A DNA stretch of 64,000 nucleotides from GWE2-42-39 sp034003625 (GTDB lineage: Bacteria; Bacteroidota; Bacteroidia; Bacteroidales; Prolixibacteraceae). The notes under the pieces were generated by a model that saw only the letters and a program-made list of their open reading frames with translations, was not told where the DNA came from and made no database searches. The stretch's first letter is position 1, and the number at the start of each line of letters is the position of its first letter. The translations under genes were made by a program, and so were the position numbers. This document shows positions 16,118 through 24,150 of the stretch, one piece after another. The DNA lies in the NCBI GenBank assembly GCA_034003625.1, contig JAVEYG010000010.1, forward strand, positions 1-64,000, read 5' to 3'.

Positions 16118-16528
16118 TTATTCTTGATGATGCCGTTTGATAGCATCCATCACAAAACCGGGAGCGGCACAAGGTTTCCAATTGTTTCGGGAAACAAAAG
16201 CCAGCTCGGTTTCCGCTTCGTTGATCAGTTCGTTTTGCTCGTTGTACAATTTGTACACAAACCATATCCGCACCCCTTTGATGGCTTTCAGCGTGGTTTT
16301 TACGGTGAGCAGCGTATCGTACCGGGTGGTTTTCATGAAACGGAAATTCATGCGCGTCACCGGGAGCATATAACCTGCATCTTCCACCGACCGGTACGAA
16401 ATGCCGATGCTGCGGAACAGTTCCCAACGGGCTGTTTCGTAGTATTTCACATAGTTTGAATGGTGGACCGTGCCCATCTGGTCGGTGTCGGGGTACATCA
16501 CCCGGAAAAAGTATTCGTGTTCAATCAT
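16118..16528 (-). CDS. Hotdog-fold acyl-CoA thioesterase (YbgC/4HBT-like)
   Basis: A 136-residue hotdog-fold protein with the YPDTDQMGTVHHSNYVKYYE motif (about residues 10-29); the Asp acts as catalytic residue in 4-hydroxybenzoyl-CoA-type thioesterases. RWELFR and VSRNNWKP also fit. The physiological substrate, a fatty or aromatic acyl-CoA, is not evident. It stands between hydG and mrp in the same direction. A housekeeping gene carried in this run is the simplest view. Confidence 0.8.
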   Translation of the reverse strand: MIEHEYFFRVMYPDTDQMGTVHHSNYVKYYETARWELFRSIGISYRSVEDAGYMLPVTRMNFRFMKTTRYDTLLTVKTTLKAIKGVRIWFVYKLYNEQNELINEAETELAFVSRNNWKPCAAPGFVMDAIKRHHQE

Positions 16529-16565
16529 TGATTTTATTTTTTGTATAAATTGCAGTGCTTCATTG

Positions 16566-17384
16566 CTAATGAACAGCTATTTCCCCTTTGTTCAGGATAC
16601 CGGTCAGGAGATTTTCAAATCCGTTTTTTACTTCCTGGTTGTTGAACAATTCGTTTAGTTTTCCTTCGTCGCAACTCCGACAAATTGTTTCGTTCACCGG
16701 AATACGGGCAATCAGTGGAATATGAAATGTATGGGACAAGGTTTCTCCTCCTCCCTGTCCAAACAGATAATATTTTTCATCGGGGTGGCCGGAAGGGGAG
16801 AACCAGGCCATATTTTCAACAATGCCCAAAACCGGCGCGCCAACATGTTCGTTCTGAAACATGTTTATTGCTTTCTGAACATCGGAAAGGGCTATCTTTT
16901 GCGGCGTGGTGACAATAATCGCCCCGCTGATTTCATACTGCTGTAAAAGGGTCAGGTGGGTATCGCCGGTTCCCGGAGGCGTGTCGATAATCAGGTAATC
17001 GAGATCGCCCCAATTCGTGTCGTCCAGCAATTGCTTAAGGGTGTTGGAAACCAGCGGCCCCCGCCAAAGCACGGCTTGTTCCGGTTGAATGAAAAAACCG
17101 ATCGACATGATTTTTATTCCAAAGCGAACGAAGGGTTCTATTCGTGTTTTGCCGTCCTGCTGGGTAGCTTTCGGGTGTTCATTGCCCAGATTAAAAAGAG
17201 TAGGGACCGACGGGCCGTAAATATCGGCATCCAGCAATCCCACGGAGTAACCTTCCATTCCCAGCGACATAGCCAGCCCGGCGGCAACGGTTGATTTTCC
17301 AACCCCGCCCTTGCCCGATGCAACAATAATGATTTCCCTGATGCCGGGCATTTTTATTTTTTCAATTGTTTTATGTTCCTGCAT
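16566..17384 (-). CDS. mrp: Mrp/NBP35-type Fe-S carrier ATPase
   Basis: A P-loop ATPase (272 residues) of the Mrp/ApbC family that assembles or carries Fe-S clusters. Deviant Walker A ASGKGGVGKST is at about residues 22-32, DADIYGPSVPT at about 55-65, and DTPPGTGDTHLTL in the middle. The bridging CxxC of many Mrp proteins is replaced by FSPSGHPDE after NMAW, a form common in Bacteroidota, while a different C-x2-C (ICRSC) lies further on. The N-terminal DUF59 domain is absent. It lies 12 bases after def. Confidence 0.85.
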   Translation of the reverse strand: MQEHKTIEKIKMPGIREIIIVASGKGGVGKSTVAAGLAMSLGMEGYSVGLLDADIYGPSVPTLFNLGNEHPKATQQDGKTRIEPFVRFGIKIMSIGFFIQPEQAVLWRGPLVSNTLKQLLDDTNWGDLDYLIIDTPPGTGDTHLTLLQQYEISGAIIVTTPQKIALSDVQKAINMFQNEHVGAPVLGIVENMAWFSPSGHPDEKYYLFGQGGGETLSHTFHIPLIARIPVNETICRSCDEGKLNELFNNQEVKNGFENLLTGILNKGEIAVH

Positions 17385-17396
17385 GTTCTTCCATAT

Positions 17397-17912
17397 TTAT
17401 TTTTGTTTTCTGATTTTACTGATTTTTCCTGCCAACAACTTTCGCTCTATGGAGTTTAGCCGGTCGATAAAAAGAATTCCGTCCAGATGGTCATACTCGT
17501 GCTGAAAAATTCGTGCCTGTATGCCATCAAGTTCTTTTTCGATGATATTGAAAGCTACATCCTGATAGCGGACCCTGATTTTTTCCGGTCGTTTAACGTC
17601 TTTGTAAATACCCGGAATACTCAGGCAGCCTTCGTTGTAAATTGCTGTATCACTACTTTTTTCAATGATTTCAGGATTGATGACCGCTTCTTCTGTTTTT
17701 TCAACAGAAGGGTCGTCTGTCAGAGGAGAAGTGTCTATGACAAAAATGCGTTTTAATAGCCCGATTTGTGGCCCGGCCAAACCAAGTCCCGCTTCCTTTT
17801 TCAAGGTGTCATACAAATTGTTTGCGATTTTTTCCGGATCATCCTCTTTTGTAATCGCCGAAGCATGTTTTCGCAGCAATGATGAACCATATTTTATAAT
17901 TGGAACAATCAT
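17397..17912 (-). CDS. def: Peptide deformylase
   Basis: Removes the N-formyl group from nascent proteins with a bound Fe(II). All three motifs are present in the 171 residues: GLGLAGPQIG (usually GVGLAAPQ; an Ala is Gly here), the metal-Cys motif EGCLSIP, and QHEYDHLDG with the two His ligands and catalytic Glu. Its usual partner fmt is not adjacent; instead it is embedded in a metallocluster run, so it could be a second deformylase. Radical-SAM and mrp genes flank it at 3 and 12 bases. Confidence 0.9.
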   Translation of the reverse strand: MIVPIIKYGSSLLRKHASAITKEDDPEKIANNLYDTLKKEAGLGLAGPQIGLLKRIFVIDTSPLTDDPSVEKTEEAVINPEIIEKSSDTAIYNEGCLSIPGIYKDVKRPEKIRVRYQDVAFNIIEKELDGIQARIFQHEYDHLDGILFIDRLNSIERKLLAGKISKIRKQK

Positions 17913-17915
17913 TTT

Positions 17916-18848
17916 TTATAAATTAAATTGGCGCACATAAAAACTGTTCTCGTTGTAACGGACTTTTTTGATATAGTTTCCGTTCAAGAGTATATCCAGG
18001 GTTACCGGATCGGCATGGTCTTTTTTCAGGAGTTCCTGCATGGTGTCTTCCCTGATCGGGTGCACCGTACAAATATTGACAATGTCTTCGATTGCGTTTC
18101 CGGTATAACCGGTGTTTACCCCTTCAAAACCAAGGAGCAGTTCAACCGTTAAGCCAGCTTCAGTATAAATCTGATAGGCCTCGGTGATTGCCTCTTCATC
18201 CGGTTTTTCGACCGAAGACAAGGCCGGCGGGCGCGTCGGGACAGAAATATAAGCAACCGAAGGGTTTATTTCCCGGATGAGCGAAGCATTTTTTCGCAAA
18301 ATCTCCGGATGGTCGTTTATTCCTTTCACCAGCATGGTTTCGGTAACCAATTTCCCATTGTATTTTGAAGCAAACTGCAATATTCCATCCTTGTGATATT
18401 TGAATCCCAAAGAATGAAAAGGCCGGTTTATTTTGTGCCACACCGTTTCGTCGTTTGCATCCACTTTTACCGAAACCCAGTCGGCAAGGCACAAGTCGTC
18501 CTGCACCTGCGGGTCGCCCAGTAAAGAGGCATTGGTAATAACGGCAACCGGGATGTCCAATTCTTTCAGCTTTTGGATCGACCGGCCCAGGTTTTTGTCC
18601 AGCGTAGGTTCCCCGTTGGCCACAAAAGTCAGGTAATCCGGCTTTTCGGCCAGCTTTTTCAGATGTTTCTGAACTTCTTCAAATATTTTATCAGGTTCGT
18701 AAAAGTCTTCCCTGCTCACACTGTATTTTCTGGTTAAACCAACCTGACAATAGATGCAGGAATAAGAGCATACTTTCTGCGACAGGATATTGTTTATCCC
18801 GAGGCTGTTCCCCAGCCTTCTCGATGGGACTGGTCCAAAACTAATCAT
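17916..18848 (-). CDS. Radical SAM protein (COG0731-like)
   Basis: A 310-residue radical SAM enzyme with the cluster motif C27-x3-C31-x2-C34 (CSYSCIYCQ) and GEPTL as the SAM-binding GGE-equivalent (VANGEPTL, about residues 76-83). MISFGPVPSRRLGNSLG is the usual opening of this family, which is often named wyosine synthetase-like although its reaction in bacteria is unknown. It overlaps the preceding MinD-type gene by 8 bases, which suggests joint expression. The C-terminus, after about residue 235, is a small domain that may bind the substrate or partner. Confidence 0.8.
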   Translation of the reverse strand: MISFGPVPSRRLGNSLGINNILSQKVCSYSCIYCQVGLTRKYSVSREDFYEPDKIFEEVQKHLKKLAEKPDYLTFVANGEPTLDKNLGRSIQKLKELDIPVAVITNASLLGDPQVQDDLCLADWVSVKVDANDETVWHKINRPFHSLGFKYHKDGILQFASKYNGKLVTETMLVKGINDHPEILRKNASLIREINPSVAYISVPTRPPALSSVEKPDEEAITEAYQIYTEAGLTVELLLGFEGVNTGYTGNAIEDIVNICTVHPIREDTMQELLKKDHADPVTLDILLNGNYIKKVRYNENSFYVRQFNL

Positions 18849-19716
18849 GGCTTAACGAATTAAGCTGTTTCCAAATTTGTTTAATTTCTTTGCTTGCTTC
18901 CGATTCGGGCGCCCATTCCACAATACTTTTACAATGCAGCATAGCCTCCACCACTTGCTTGTCGAAAGGCACCTTTCCAACAACCGGAATATTCATTTCA
19001 GCACACCAGTCGGCAACCTGCACGCTTATTTCTTCGTTCAGGTCGTATTTATTGATGACCACACAGGCTTGTATCCTGAAATTTGCAACAAGTTCAAGAA
19101 TCCGCTTCATATCGTGAAAGCCCGAGCGGGTGGGTTCGGTAACCACTACCACTTTATCGGCTCCGGTAACCGAAGAAATAACCGGGCAGCCTGTTCCTGG
19201 AGGGCCATCAATGATGATGGGTTCCATACCTTTTTCTTCAGCCACTTTTCGCACCTGTTCGCGTACCACATTGACCAGTTTTCCTGAATTTTCCTCTCCG
19301 GGGGCCAGCCGGGCATGAACCATCACTCCGTTTCGAAAGTTTCCCGAGTACCATCGGCTTTTGTCTTCAGGGATCATTTCGATGGCCCCGACAGGACAAA
19401 TGCGGGAACACAATTTACAGCCATCGCAGGAGGTTTCCAGGATAGCCACTTCCCCGTCGCGAAAAGAAATAGCCCCAAACCGGCAATAATCGATACACAA
19501 GCCACAGGCGGTACACAAATCGTAGTCGATAACGGCTTTGTGCCCGGCTATAAATTTTTCTTCGATCTTGTTCTCCGGCTGCAAAACCAGGTACAGGTTG
19601 GCTGCATCCACATCGCAATCGGCCACGGCCACCGGCCCGCCCAGTGTTGCAAATGCCGCGCTGATACTGGTTTTTCCCGTCCCGCCTTTTCCGCTCAATA
19701 CACATATTTCGTTCAT
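18841..19716 (-). CDS. MinD-superfamily ATPase with inserted 2[4Fe-4S] ferredoxin domain (B)
   Basis: A 291-residue P-loop ATPase with deviant Walker A SGKGGTGKTS (about residues 8-17) and an eight-cysteine ferredoxin insert (C68, C71, C74, C78; C97, C100, C103, C107), then DGPPGTGCPV as switch II. Such paired ATPases of anaerobes are often near NifX-like genes and are thought to load or transfer Fe-S clusters; the target is unknown. The start overlaps the previous gene's stop by 4 bases (ATGA). It differs from its upstream partner enough to suggest a heterodimer rather than a recent duplicate. Confidence 0.85.
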   Translation of the reverse strand: MNEICVLSGKGGTGKTSISAAFATLGGPVAVADCDVDAANLYLVLQPENKIEEKFIAGHKAVIDYDLCTACGLCIDYCRFGAISFRDGEVAILETSCDGCKLCSRICPVGAIEMIPEDKSRWYSGNFRNGVMVHARLAPGEENSGKLVNVVREQVRKVAEEKGMEPIIIDGPPGTGCPVISSVTGADKVVVVTEPTRSGFHDMKRILELVANFRIQACVVINKYDLNEEISVQVADWCAEMNIPVVGKVPFDKQVVEAMLHCKSIVEWAPESEASKEIKQIWKQLNSLSHD

Positions 19717-20567
19717 TCAACCTGCTTTTTAATGTTTTTTAGTAATTCGGCAAAACGCTTTTCGTATTCCGGATTTTCTTCCGACAATACGCGGCCAACC
19801 GAATAAATACGCGCAATCTCCCGGTCGAACGGGATTTCCATCAGGATAGGGATTTGGTTTTCGTTCAGCCAATCATGTACTTCGGTATTTCCCAATCCGG
19901 CGCGGTTAATAACCACGCCAAAGGGTTTGCCAATTTCCTGAAGAGTTTCCACCGAAAGTTTCAGGTCGTTCAGCCCAAAAGGGGTTGGTTCGGTTACCAG
20001 CACTACAAAATCGGCGGGGACCACCGTGGCAATAAAAGGGCAGGAAATGCCGGGAGGCGAATCAAGCAAAGAAAGAAAGTGGCCGTTTGCTTCGGCAATT
20101 GCTTCTTTAATGACCGGCACCGGCGAATAAACGCCCACTTCGGAACGGGCTTCAATAATTTCGGCATGAGGCCCGGAATACATCGAACGAACAACCCCTA
20201 CCCGTTTTTCTTTTTCGGTAATTGCCCCAAACTGGCAGGCGGCCAGGCAGGCGCCACAATCGTGGCACAATTCTTCCAGCACCCGGATGTATTTCTTTTC
20301 AGGAATAATAACAATGGCTTTGTAGTTGCACCATTCGTGGCACTTGCCGCAAAAGGTACATTTTTCGGTATCGATGACCGGGATGTGCTGAAAAACTTTT
20401 TGGCTGGCATATACATCGCCGGAAATAAATTCGGTGACATTGGGTTCTTCCGCGTCGCAATCGATTAAAGTAACAGGCTCGCCTGTTTTCTGTGCAGCAT
20501 AAAAAAGGTTGGTCGAAACAAACGTTTTTCCTGTCCCCCCTTTCCCGCTGGCAATGGCTATCTTCAT
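19713..20567 (-). CDS. MinD-superfamily ATPase with inserted 2[4Fe-4S] ferredoxin domain (A)
   Basis: A 284-residue partner of the neighbouring ATPase. Walker A SGKGGTGKT is at residues 7-15, the ferredoxin insert has C70, C73, C76, C80 and C101, C104, C107, C111, and DSPPGISCPF forms switch II. It probably cycles ATP while binding two [4Fe-4S] clusters and a protein partner. A 22-base hairpin lies just upstream (20587-20608). No signal or membrane segment is present, so it is cytoplasmic. Confidence 0.85.
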   Translation of the reverse strand: MKIAIASGKGGTGKTFVSTNLFYAAQKTGEPVTLIDCDAEEPNVTEFISGDVYASQKVFQHIPVIDTEKCTFCGKCHEWCNYKAIVIIPEKKYIRVLEELCHDCGACLAACQFGAITEKEKRVGVVRSMYSGPHAEIIEARSEVGVYSPVPVIKEAIAEANGHFLSLLDSPPGISCPFIATVVPADFVVLVTEPTPFGLNDLKLSVETLQEIGKPFGVVINRAGLGNTEVHDWLNENQIPILMEIPFDREIARIYSVGRVLSEENPEYEKRFAELLKNIKKQVE

Positions 20568-20586
20568 TTTACGCTATTAATAACGG

Positions 20587-20608
20587 TTTCTCCATTTGTA
20601 AGGAGAAA
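20587..20608. repeat. Hairpin upstream of the MinD-type pair
   Basis: Perfect 7-bp arms TTTCTCC/GGAGAAA around an 8-base loop, in the 78-bp gap between DUF89 and the first MinD-type gene. It lacks a clear U-tract on the - strand, so it is more likely an mRNA processing or stability element than a terminator. Confidence 0.5.
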
Positions 20609-20645
20609 TTTTCTTTTAGACACTATAAAACCAAAAAACTTGCGG

Positions 20646-21557
20646 TCAAATTTCAAGGATTGCTTTATTCTTATTCATTTCCTCTTTCAAAAGCCGCCGG
20701 TTACAGACTACAAAGCTGCCTTTGGCGACACCTAATACATCGGCAATCACATCGCATTTCACCATCAAAAGGAAATAAATTTCTTTGTTGGAGGGGTTGT
20801 CAATCAATCCTTCCAGATTGCCTTGTCCTTTCGATACGATGACATCGGCCCGGTTGAACAGTTCCTGAAATTCGGCAGAACAATGTTCCGGCAAAGTAGA
20901 AGGGGCATCGTAGCCATTGGAAATAACATCGGAAACTTCGTCTATCCCGACATAGTGGGCATCCTCCAGGGTCGCATCATTGATAACCGGCGCGCCACGC
21001 ACGGCAAACCAAAGGTTAGGGTGCATCATCGTTTCAATAAACAACTTATCGAAAACAATTTCGCCGGTGTTGTCGCCCAGGTACAGCACTGTTTTCGCTT
21101 TTGTTACTGCATTTTTCAGTTCCGAAGAATGGTCAATGGTAAAATCGGAATTCAGCACTTTGGTCAGGGCTGCTTCCAAATCGAAATGATCGGAAACTCC
21201 GTAATCGATAATGTTTCCGGCAATAGCAAGGCGTAGGGCCGTTTCAAACGGATTTTCGGATTCAAGGACCATTTTTTTAAAATCAGGGTACATGCTCAAA
21301 GCCAGGTCGTTGCTTTGACGCTTGGCTTCTTTGTACGGATCGGGATTTTTAATGTATTGCCTCAGAAAATGATGCAAATCTCTTGAAAAAGCGGGAACTG
21401 AAAATTCCCGCTTTTCGGTGTTGAACATGCCAAACAAGTCGCTGGCAAATTTTTGTTTTTCTTCAGAAGAAAGATTTTCCTTTTCAATAATCCGCTCAAA
21501 GGCACGGGCAAAGCAGAAATAACAACGGTAATCAGTAGCCACCTTGTTCCCTTTCAT
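20646..21557 (-). CDS. DUF89 (ARMT1-like) metal-dependent phosphatase
   Basis: A 303-residue DUF89 protein. The DNTGE motif (about residues 157-161) and the DVIVSKGQGNLEGL segment (about 238-251) carry the family's metal-binding and catalytic acidic residues, and the N-terminal TDYRCYFC is typical of the bacterial subgroup. Plant and yeast relatives are damage-control phosphatases acting on sugar phosphates or pantetheine metabolites; bacterial members are mostly uncharacterised. Here it abuts a NifX-like gene by one base, suggesting a role in cofactor damage control. Confidence 0.8.
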   Translation of the reverse strand: MKGNKVATDYRCYFCFARAFERIIEKENLSSEEKQKFASDLFGMFNTEKREFSVPAFSRDLHHFLRQYIKNPDPYKEAKRQSNDLALSMYPDFKKMVLESENPFETALRLAIAGNIIDYGVSDHFDLEAALTKVLNSDFTIDHSSELKNAVTKAKTVLYLGDNTGEIVFDKLFIETMMHPNLWFAVRGAPVINDATLEDAHYVGIDEVSDVISNGYDAPSTLPEHCSAEFQELFNRADVIVSKGQGNLEGLIDNPSNKEIYFLLMVKCDVIADVLGVAKGSFVVCNRRLLKEEMNKNKAILEI

Positions 21558-21895
21558 TAATGGTCGCAGGCATTGCTCCCGGTTACCAACGAATTTTGCA
21601 GCCAGTCGGTTACCAGCTCTTTGGGGTCTTTGTGTTGGGCGCCCACCTCTACCTTAATATTTTGTGCAGCAAACAAATTGAGGGCGCGTTGGCCCATTCC
21701 TCCCGCAATTACACCGGTAACGCCCCGTTCGGCCAGCCAGCCGGGCAACAAGCCCGGTTCGTGCGGCGGCGGGGTCACCAGCGTTTCGCCGACTATTGCA
21801 TTGTTTTCTACTTCAATAATTGAGAATTGTTGGCAATGGCCAAAATGTGAACACAATCTTCCGTTCTCCAACGGAATAGCAAACAGTTGTTTCAT
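21557..21895 (-). CDS. NifX/NifB-C-like Fe-S cofactor-binding protein
   Basis: A 112-residue PF02579-type protein opening MKQLFAIPLENGRLCSHFGH, with the H-F-G motif after C15, then GETLVTPPPHEPGLLPGWL as a His-containing loop and VIAGGMGQRALNLF as the phosphate/cofactor-binding G-G-M segment. Such single-domain proteins bind iron-molybdenum or Fe-S cofactor precursors in nitrogen fixers; no nif genes are here. The C-terminus has a further Cys and His (NACDH). Confidence 0.8.
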   Translation of the reverse strand: MKQLFAIPLENGRLCSHFGHCQQFSIIEVENNAIVGETLVTPPPHEPGLLPGWLAERGVTGVIAGGMGQRALNLFAAQNIKVEVGAQHKDPKELVTDWLQNSLVTGSNACDH

Positions 21896-21940
21896 AAATT
21901 GTTATCAGTTTATTGTAAATTATTTTGATCTGCTTTCTCT

Positions 21941-22186
21941 TTATTTCCCTCTTCTGAAGCGCATGGCCATTCCTCTTCCGAGGCCGGAAGCGAATCCTCT
22001 TCCCGGGCCGAACCCGCGCCCGCGGCCCATTCCGTATCCCATTTCCTGGTTTGCAGGCGGAGCAGACATCCTGTTCTGGATGATTTCGTCATCGGTTTTC
22101 CCCTTGTTATCGGGATTGCACCGGCCCATTTTCCTGCCGGTCATAGCCCCTTCTCCGTTGGGGCCTTTTCTGTTTAATCCTGGCAT
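21941..22186 (-). CDS. DUF5320 Gly/Arg-rich protein
   Basis: An 81-residue protein starting MPGLNRKGPNGEGAMTGRKM, with a Gly/Arg/Met-rich C-terminal half (GMGRGRGFGPGRGFA and GLGRGMAM). The start at 22186 is preceded by an AGGAGG site 6 bases upstream; a longer frame to 22240 starts without a ribosome site and lacks conservation. The tract could bind RNA, metal or a partner. It belongs with the DUF134/NifX set. Confidence 0.7.
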   Translation of the reverse strand: MPGLNRKGPNGEGAMTGRKMGRCNPDNKGKTDDEIIQNRMSAPPANQEMGYGMGRGRGFGPGRGFASGLGRGMAMRFRRGK

Positions 22187-22210
22187 AATAACCTCCTTGT
22201 TTTTAATGAA

Positions 22211-22255
22211 TTGATGCTCGATACTTGATAGCTGATGCATTGATGTTCAATACTT
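22211..22255. repeat. Direct repeats in a 110-bp gap
   Basis: TTGATGCTCGATACTT (22211-22226) is repeated at 22240-22255 with two changes. Three tandem copies of an AATCGTA-like unit follow near 22268-22292. No hairpin or promoter box is clear; this could be slippage debris or binding sites upstream of the DUF5320 gene. Confidence 0.45.
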
Positions 22256-22296
22256 ATATCGTTATTTTGCCCCATCAATCGTAAATCGTAAATCGT

Positions 22297-22482
22297 TTAT
22301 CGCCTTTCCCCGCTTCTCAGTCGGTTTCCCTGTCCTTCGCCGCCTCCCGATTTCCGGCGCAGCCCCATGCCTTTTCCTAATTTTTGCAAGGCTTCGTCGT
22401 CGGGTGTTTTTTTACATTTTCCAAGGCCCCGTCCGGTTAGTTTTCCTTTTTTTTCAGGCCCGGTTCCGTCCAATTGTGGCAT
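22297..22482 (-). CDS. Short DUF5320-like protein
   Basis: A 61-residue protein opening MPQLDGTGPEKKGKLTGRGL, with C-K-K spacing near residue 23 and a glycine/arginine-rich basic tail. It resembles the N-terminal half of DUF5320 proteins. It lies 12 bases after the NifX-like gene and is probably co-transcribed. Two DUF5320 genes next to each other suggest duplication. Confidence 0.6.
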   Translation of the reverse strand: MPQLDGTGPEKKGKLTGRGLGKCKKTPDDEALQKLGKGMGLRRKSGGGEGQGNRLRSGERR

Positions 22483-22494
22483 TTAGTTTAGTTT

Positions 22495-22815
22495 TCAGAA
22501 GTTTAAAAAAATGATTACTTCAGCAATTGTCTTATCTGTATCATGAAAAACAACTGTCTCAATATCCAGGCTTTCGAAAATAGATTTCACTTTTCCTCCA
22601 AATTCTCCTGAAACTATCTTGTTAGCGCCCAGGGAAGCAACAAACTGGGCCGATGCAGGCCCGGCGCCACCTTCACTGTCTTTGTTCGGGTTCAGATGAA
22701 AATCTTCTATTTGCGTTTTTGCTGTATCGTATAGTGCAAAATACGAACAGCGACCAAAGCGGCTGTCCAATTTTGCTTCGGGGCTATTCCCTGTGGCTGT
22801 GATTGCTACTTTCAT
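22495..22815 (-). CDS. NifX-like dinitrogenase cofactor-family protein
   Basis: A 106-residue PF02579-type protein: MKVAITATGN opening, LDSRFGRCSYFALYD with the R-F-G-R-C motif (about residues 17-31), and ASLGANKIVSGEFGGKV as the cofactor-binding loop. Unlike the other two NifX-like proteins in the window, it has a cysteine directly after the FGR motif. It overlaps the upstream DUF134 gene by 32 bases, so its translation is coupled to that of the regulator. Confidence 0.8.
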   Translation of the reverse strand: MKVAITATGNSPEAKLDSRFGRCSYFALYDTAKTQIEDFHLNPNKDSEGGAGPASAQFVASLGANKIVSGEFGGKVKSIFESLDIETVVFHDTDKTIAEVIIFLNF

Positions 22816-23401
22816 TATTTTGTTCTCCTTTCTTTTGTAAGTATAATTGATGGTGATAACTTCCTTCCCGTATCATTTTTTTTCCGCATTGCGGGCAATC
22901 TCGTTCCTTGCAGGGCTGCCCCTGAATGTGGGGTACTTGCATGCCGCAATGTATGCAGATGCAATTTTCCCCTTGTCCCATCGGGCCCCGACTGCGTTCT
23001 TCCTGTCTGTTCAGCAACCGGATGTTTTCAGAATGACAATAATTGCAGTTTTTTAGCAACAATGAACTGACGCTTACTTTCATGCAATGGTTGCAGCGAT
23101 ACCAGAAATCGTTGGTATGGTAGTCGCCGCCTTCAATAAATATGGCTTTGCCTTCGACGAAAGCTTTGGAGATGTTGCGCCGGGCTTGCTCGTAAATACG
23201 GGTAAACGTGGCCCGCGACACGTTCATTCGCGCTGCAGCCTGTTCGTGGTTCAAACCATTGTAGTCGGCCAACCGGATGGATTCATATTCTTCAAATAGA
23301 AGGACAACCGGTTCCAGATCGTTCATCGGGACGCCAAAAGGTTTGAACCCCTCCATTACAGGAGGGGTCCCGATTGTCCTTTTCCGTCGTGGACGAGGCA
23401 T
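22784..23401 (-). CDS. DUF134 protein with extra zinc-ribbon domain
   Basis: A 205-residue regulator-like protein. Residues 1-130 match the DUF134 protein at 3683 (PPVMEGFKPFG, EEYESIRLADY, HTH about 55-90, and CNHC/CNYC ribbon). Residues 138-145 read GPMGQG, as in DUF5320 proteins, followed by a six-cysteine ribbon (C147, C149, C152, C164, C169, C172) with P-H-x-Q-G-x-P-C. The spacing equals that in the ferredoxin at 6829-7224. It lies one base after the peroxiredoxin stop, so it is probably on the same transcript. Confidence 0.8.
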   Translation of the reverse strand: MPRPRRKRTIGTPPVMEGFKPFGVPMNDLEPVVLLFEEYESIRLADYNGLNHEQAAARMNVSRATFTRIYEQARRNISKAFVEGKAIFIEGGDYHTNDFWYRCNHCMKVSVSSLLLKNCNYCHSENIRLLNRQEERSRGPMGQGENCICIHCGMQVPHIQGQPCKERDCPQCGKKMIREGSYHHQLYLQKKGEQNNESSNHSHRE

Positions 23402-23402
23402 A

Positions 23403-24107
23403 TTACTTCTTTATTGCTTTAAAAACTTCTTCTTTACTAATGGGTTTTGTGCAGAAGAACCAGTCGTAACATTTCACTCCGGCTTCTTTGCCTTCCACAC
23501 GGTCTTTAGCCACACCGCACGATCCGGCAGTGGGTACAATTACATCGTCGCCCGGTTGCCAGTCGGCAGGGGTTGCAATACTGAACTGGTCGGCTGTCTG
23601 AAGCGCAATGACCACCCGTTTCAGCTCTTCAAAATTTCGGCCCAGCGAGAGAGGGTAATAAATAATGGTGCGGATAATCCCTGCCGGGTCGATGAAAAAT
23701 ACGGCACGGACCGCTTTGGTGTTGCTTTCTCCGGGCATCATCATGCCGTATTTTTTGGCCACTTCCATCGTGATGTCTTCAATCAACGGAAATTTTACTT
23801 CCACATCTTTCATTCCCTTGTACTCAATTTTTTCTTTGATGGTGCGCAACCAGGCAATGTGGCTGTACAAACCGTCGACCGACAGGCCTACCAACTGGCA
23901 GTTCAGTGCATTGAACTCGCTTTCCATTGAGGCAAAAGTCATAAATTCGGAGGTGCAAACCGGTGTAAAATCGGCGGGGTGGCTGAACAGGATCACCCAT
24001 TTTCCCTTGTAATCTTCCGGAAATTTAATCTTGCCCTGGGTTGTAACAGCCTCAAATGAAGGCGCTTTTTCGCCTATGCGAGGCATCGGGATAATTTCTT
24101 GTTCCAT
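23403..24107 (-). CDS. Peroxiredoxin (Prx6/1-Cys type)
   Basis: A 234-residue peroxiredoxin reducing peroxides. The peroxidatic cysteine is C51 in HPADFTPVCTSEF, and the C-terminal third (about residues 160-234) follows the archaeal/Prx6 pattern, with cysteines in CGVAK, KCYDW and FFCTKP that may resolve the disulfide. It is the first gene of the long - strand metallocluster run, so peroxide stress may set the expression of that run. See the palindrome at 24151-24182. Confidence 0.85.
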   Translation of the reverse strand: MEQEIIPMPRIGEKAPSFEAVTTQGKIKFPEDYKGKWVILFSHPADFTPVCTSEFMTFASMESEFNALNCQLVGLSVDGLYSHIAWLRTIKEKIEYKGMKDVEVKFPLIEDITMEVAKKYGMMMPGESNTKAVRAVFFIDPAGIIRTIIYYPLSLGRNFEELKRVVIALQTADQFSIATPADWQPGDDVIVPTAGSCGVAKDRVEGKEAGVKCYDWFFCTKPISKEEVFKAIKK

Positions 24108-24141
24108 AATCTTTGATTTTTGGTGAATATTAATTACCCAA

Positions 24142-24149
24142 CAAAGGTA
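24142..24149 (-). promoter_or_regulatory. Probable -7 box for peroxiredoxin
   Basis: On the - strand TACCTTTG matches the TAnnTTTG consensus exactly, 35 bases upstream of the start codon. The palindrome at 24151-24182 lies directly upstream, over the spacer and the likely -33 element, with a TTTG inside it. Confidence 0.6.
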
Positions 24150-24150
24150 T

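Noticed and set aside
19854..20468. Long open frame antisense to the MinD-type ATPase
   Set aside because: Coding shadow; rich in Phe/Asn/Gly with no domain.
10442..23401. Nitrogen-fixation locus
   Set aside because: NifX-like proteins are present but there is no nifH, nifD, nifK, nifB, nifE or nifN. MinD and DUF134 relatives also occur in non-fixing anaerobes.
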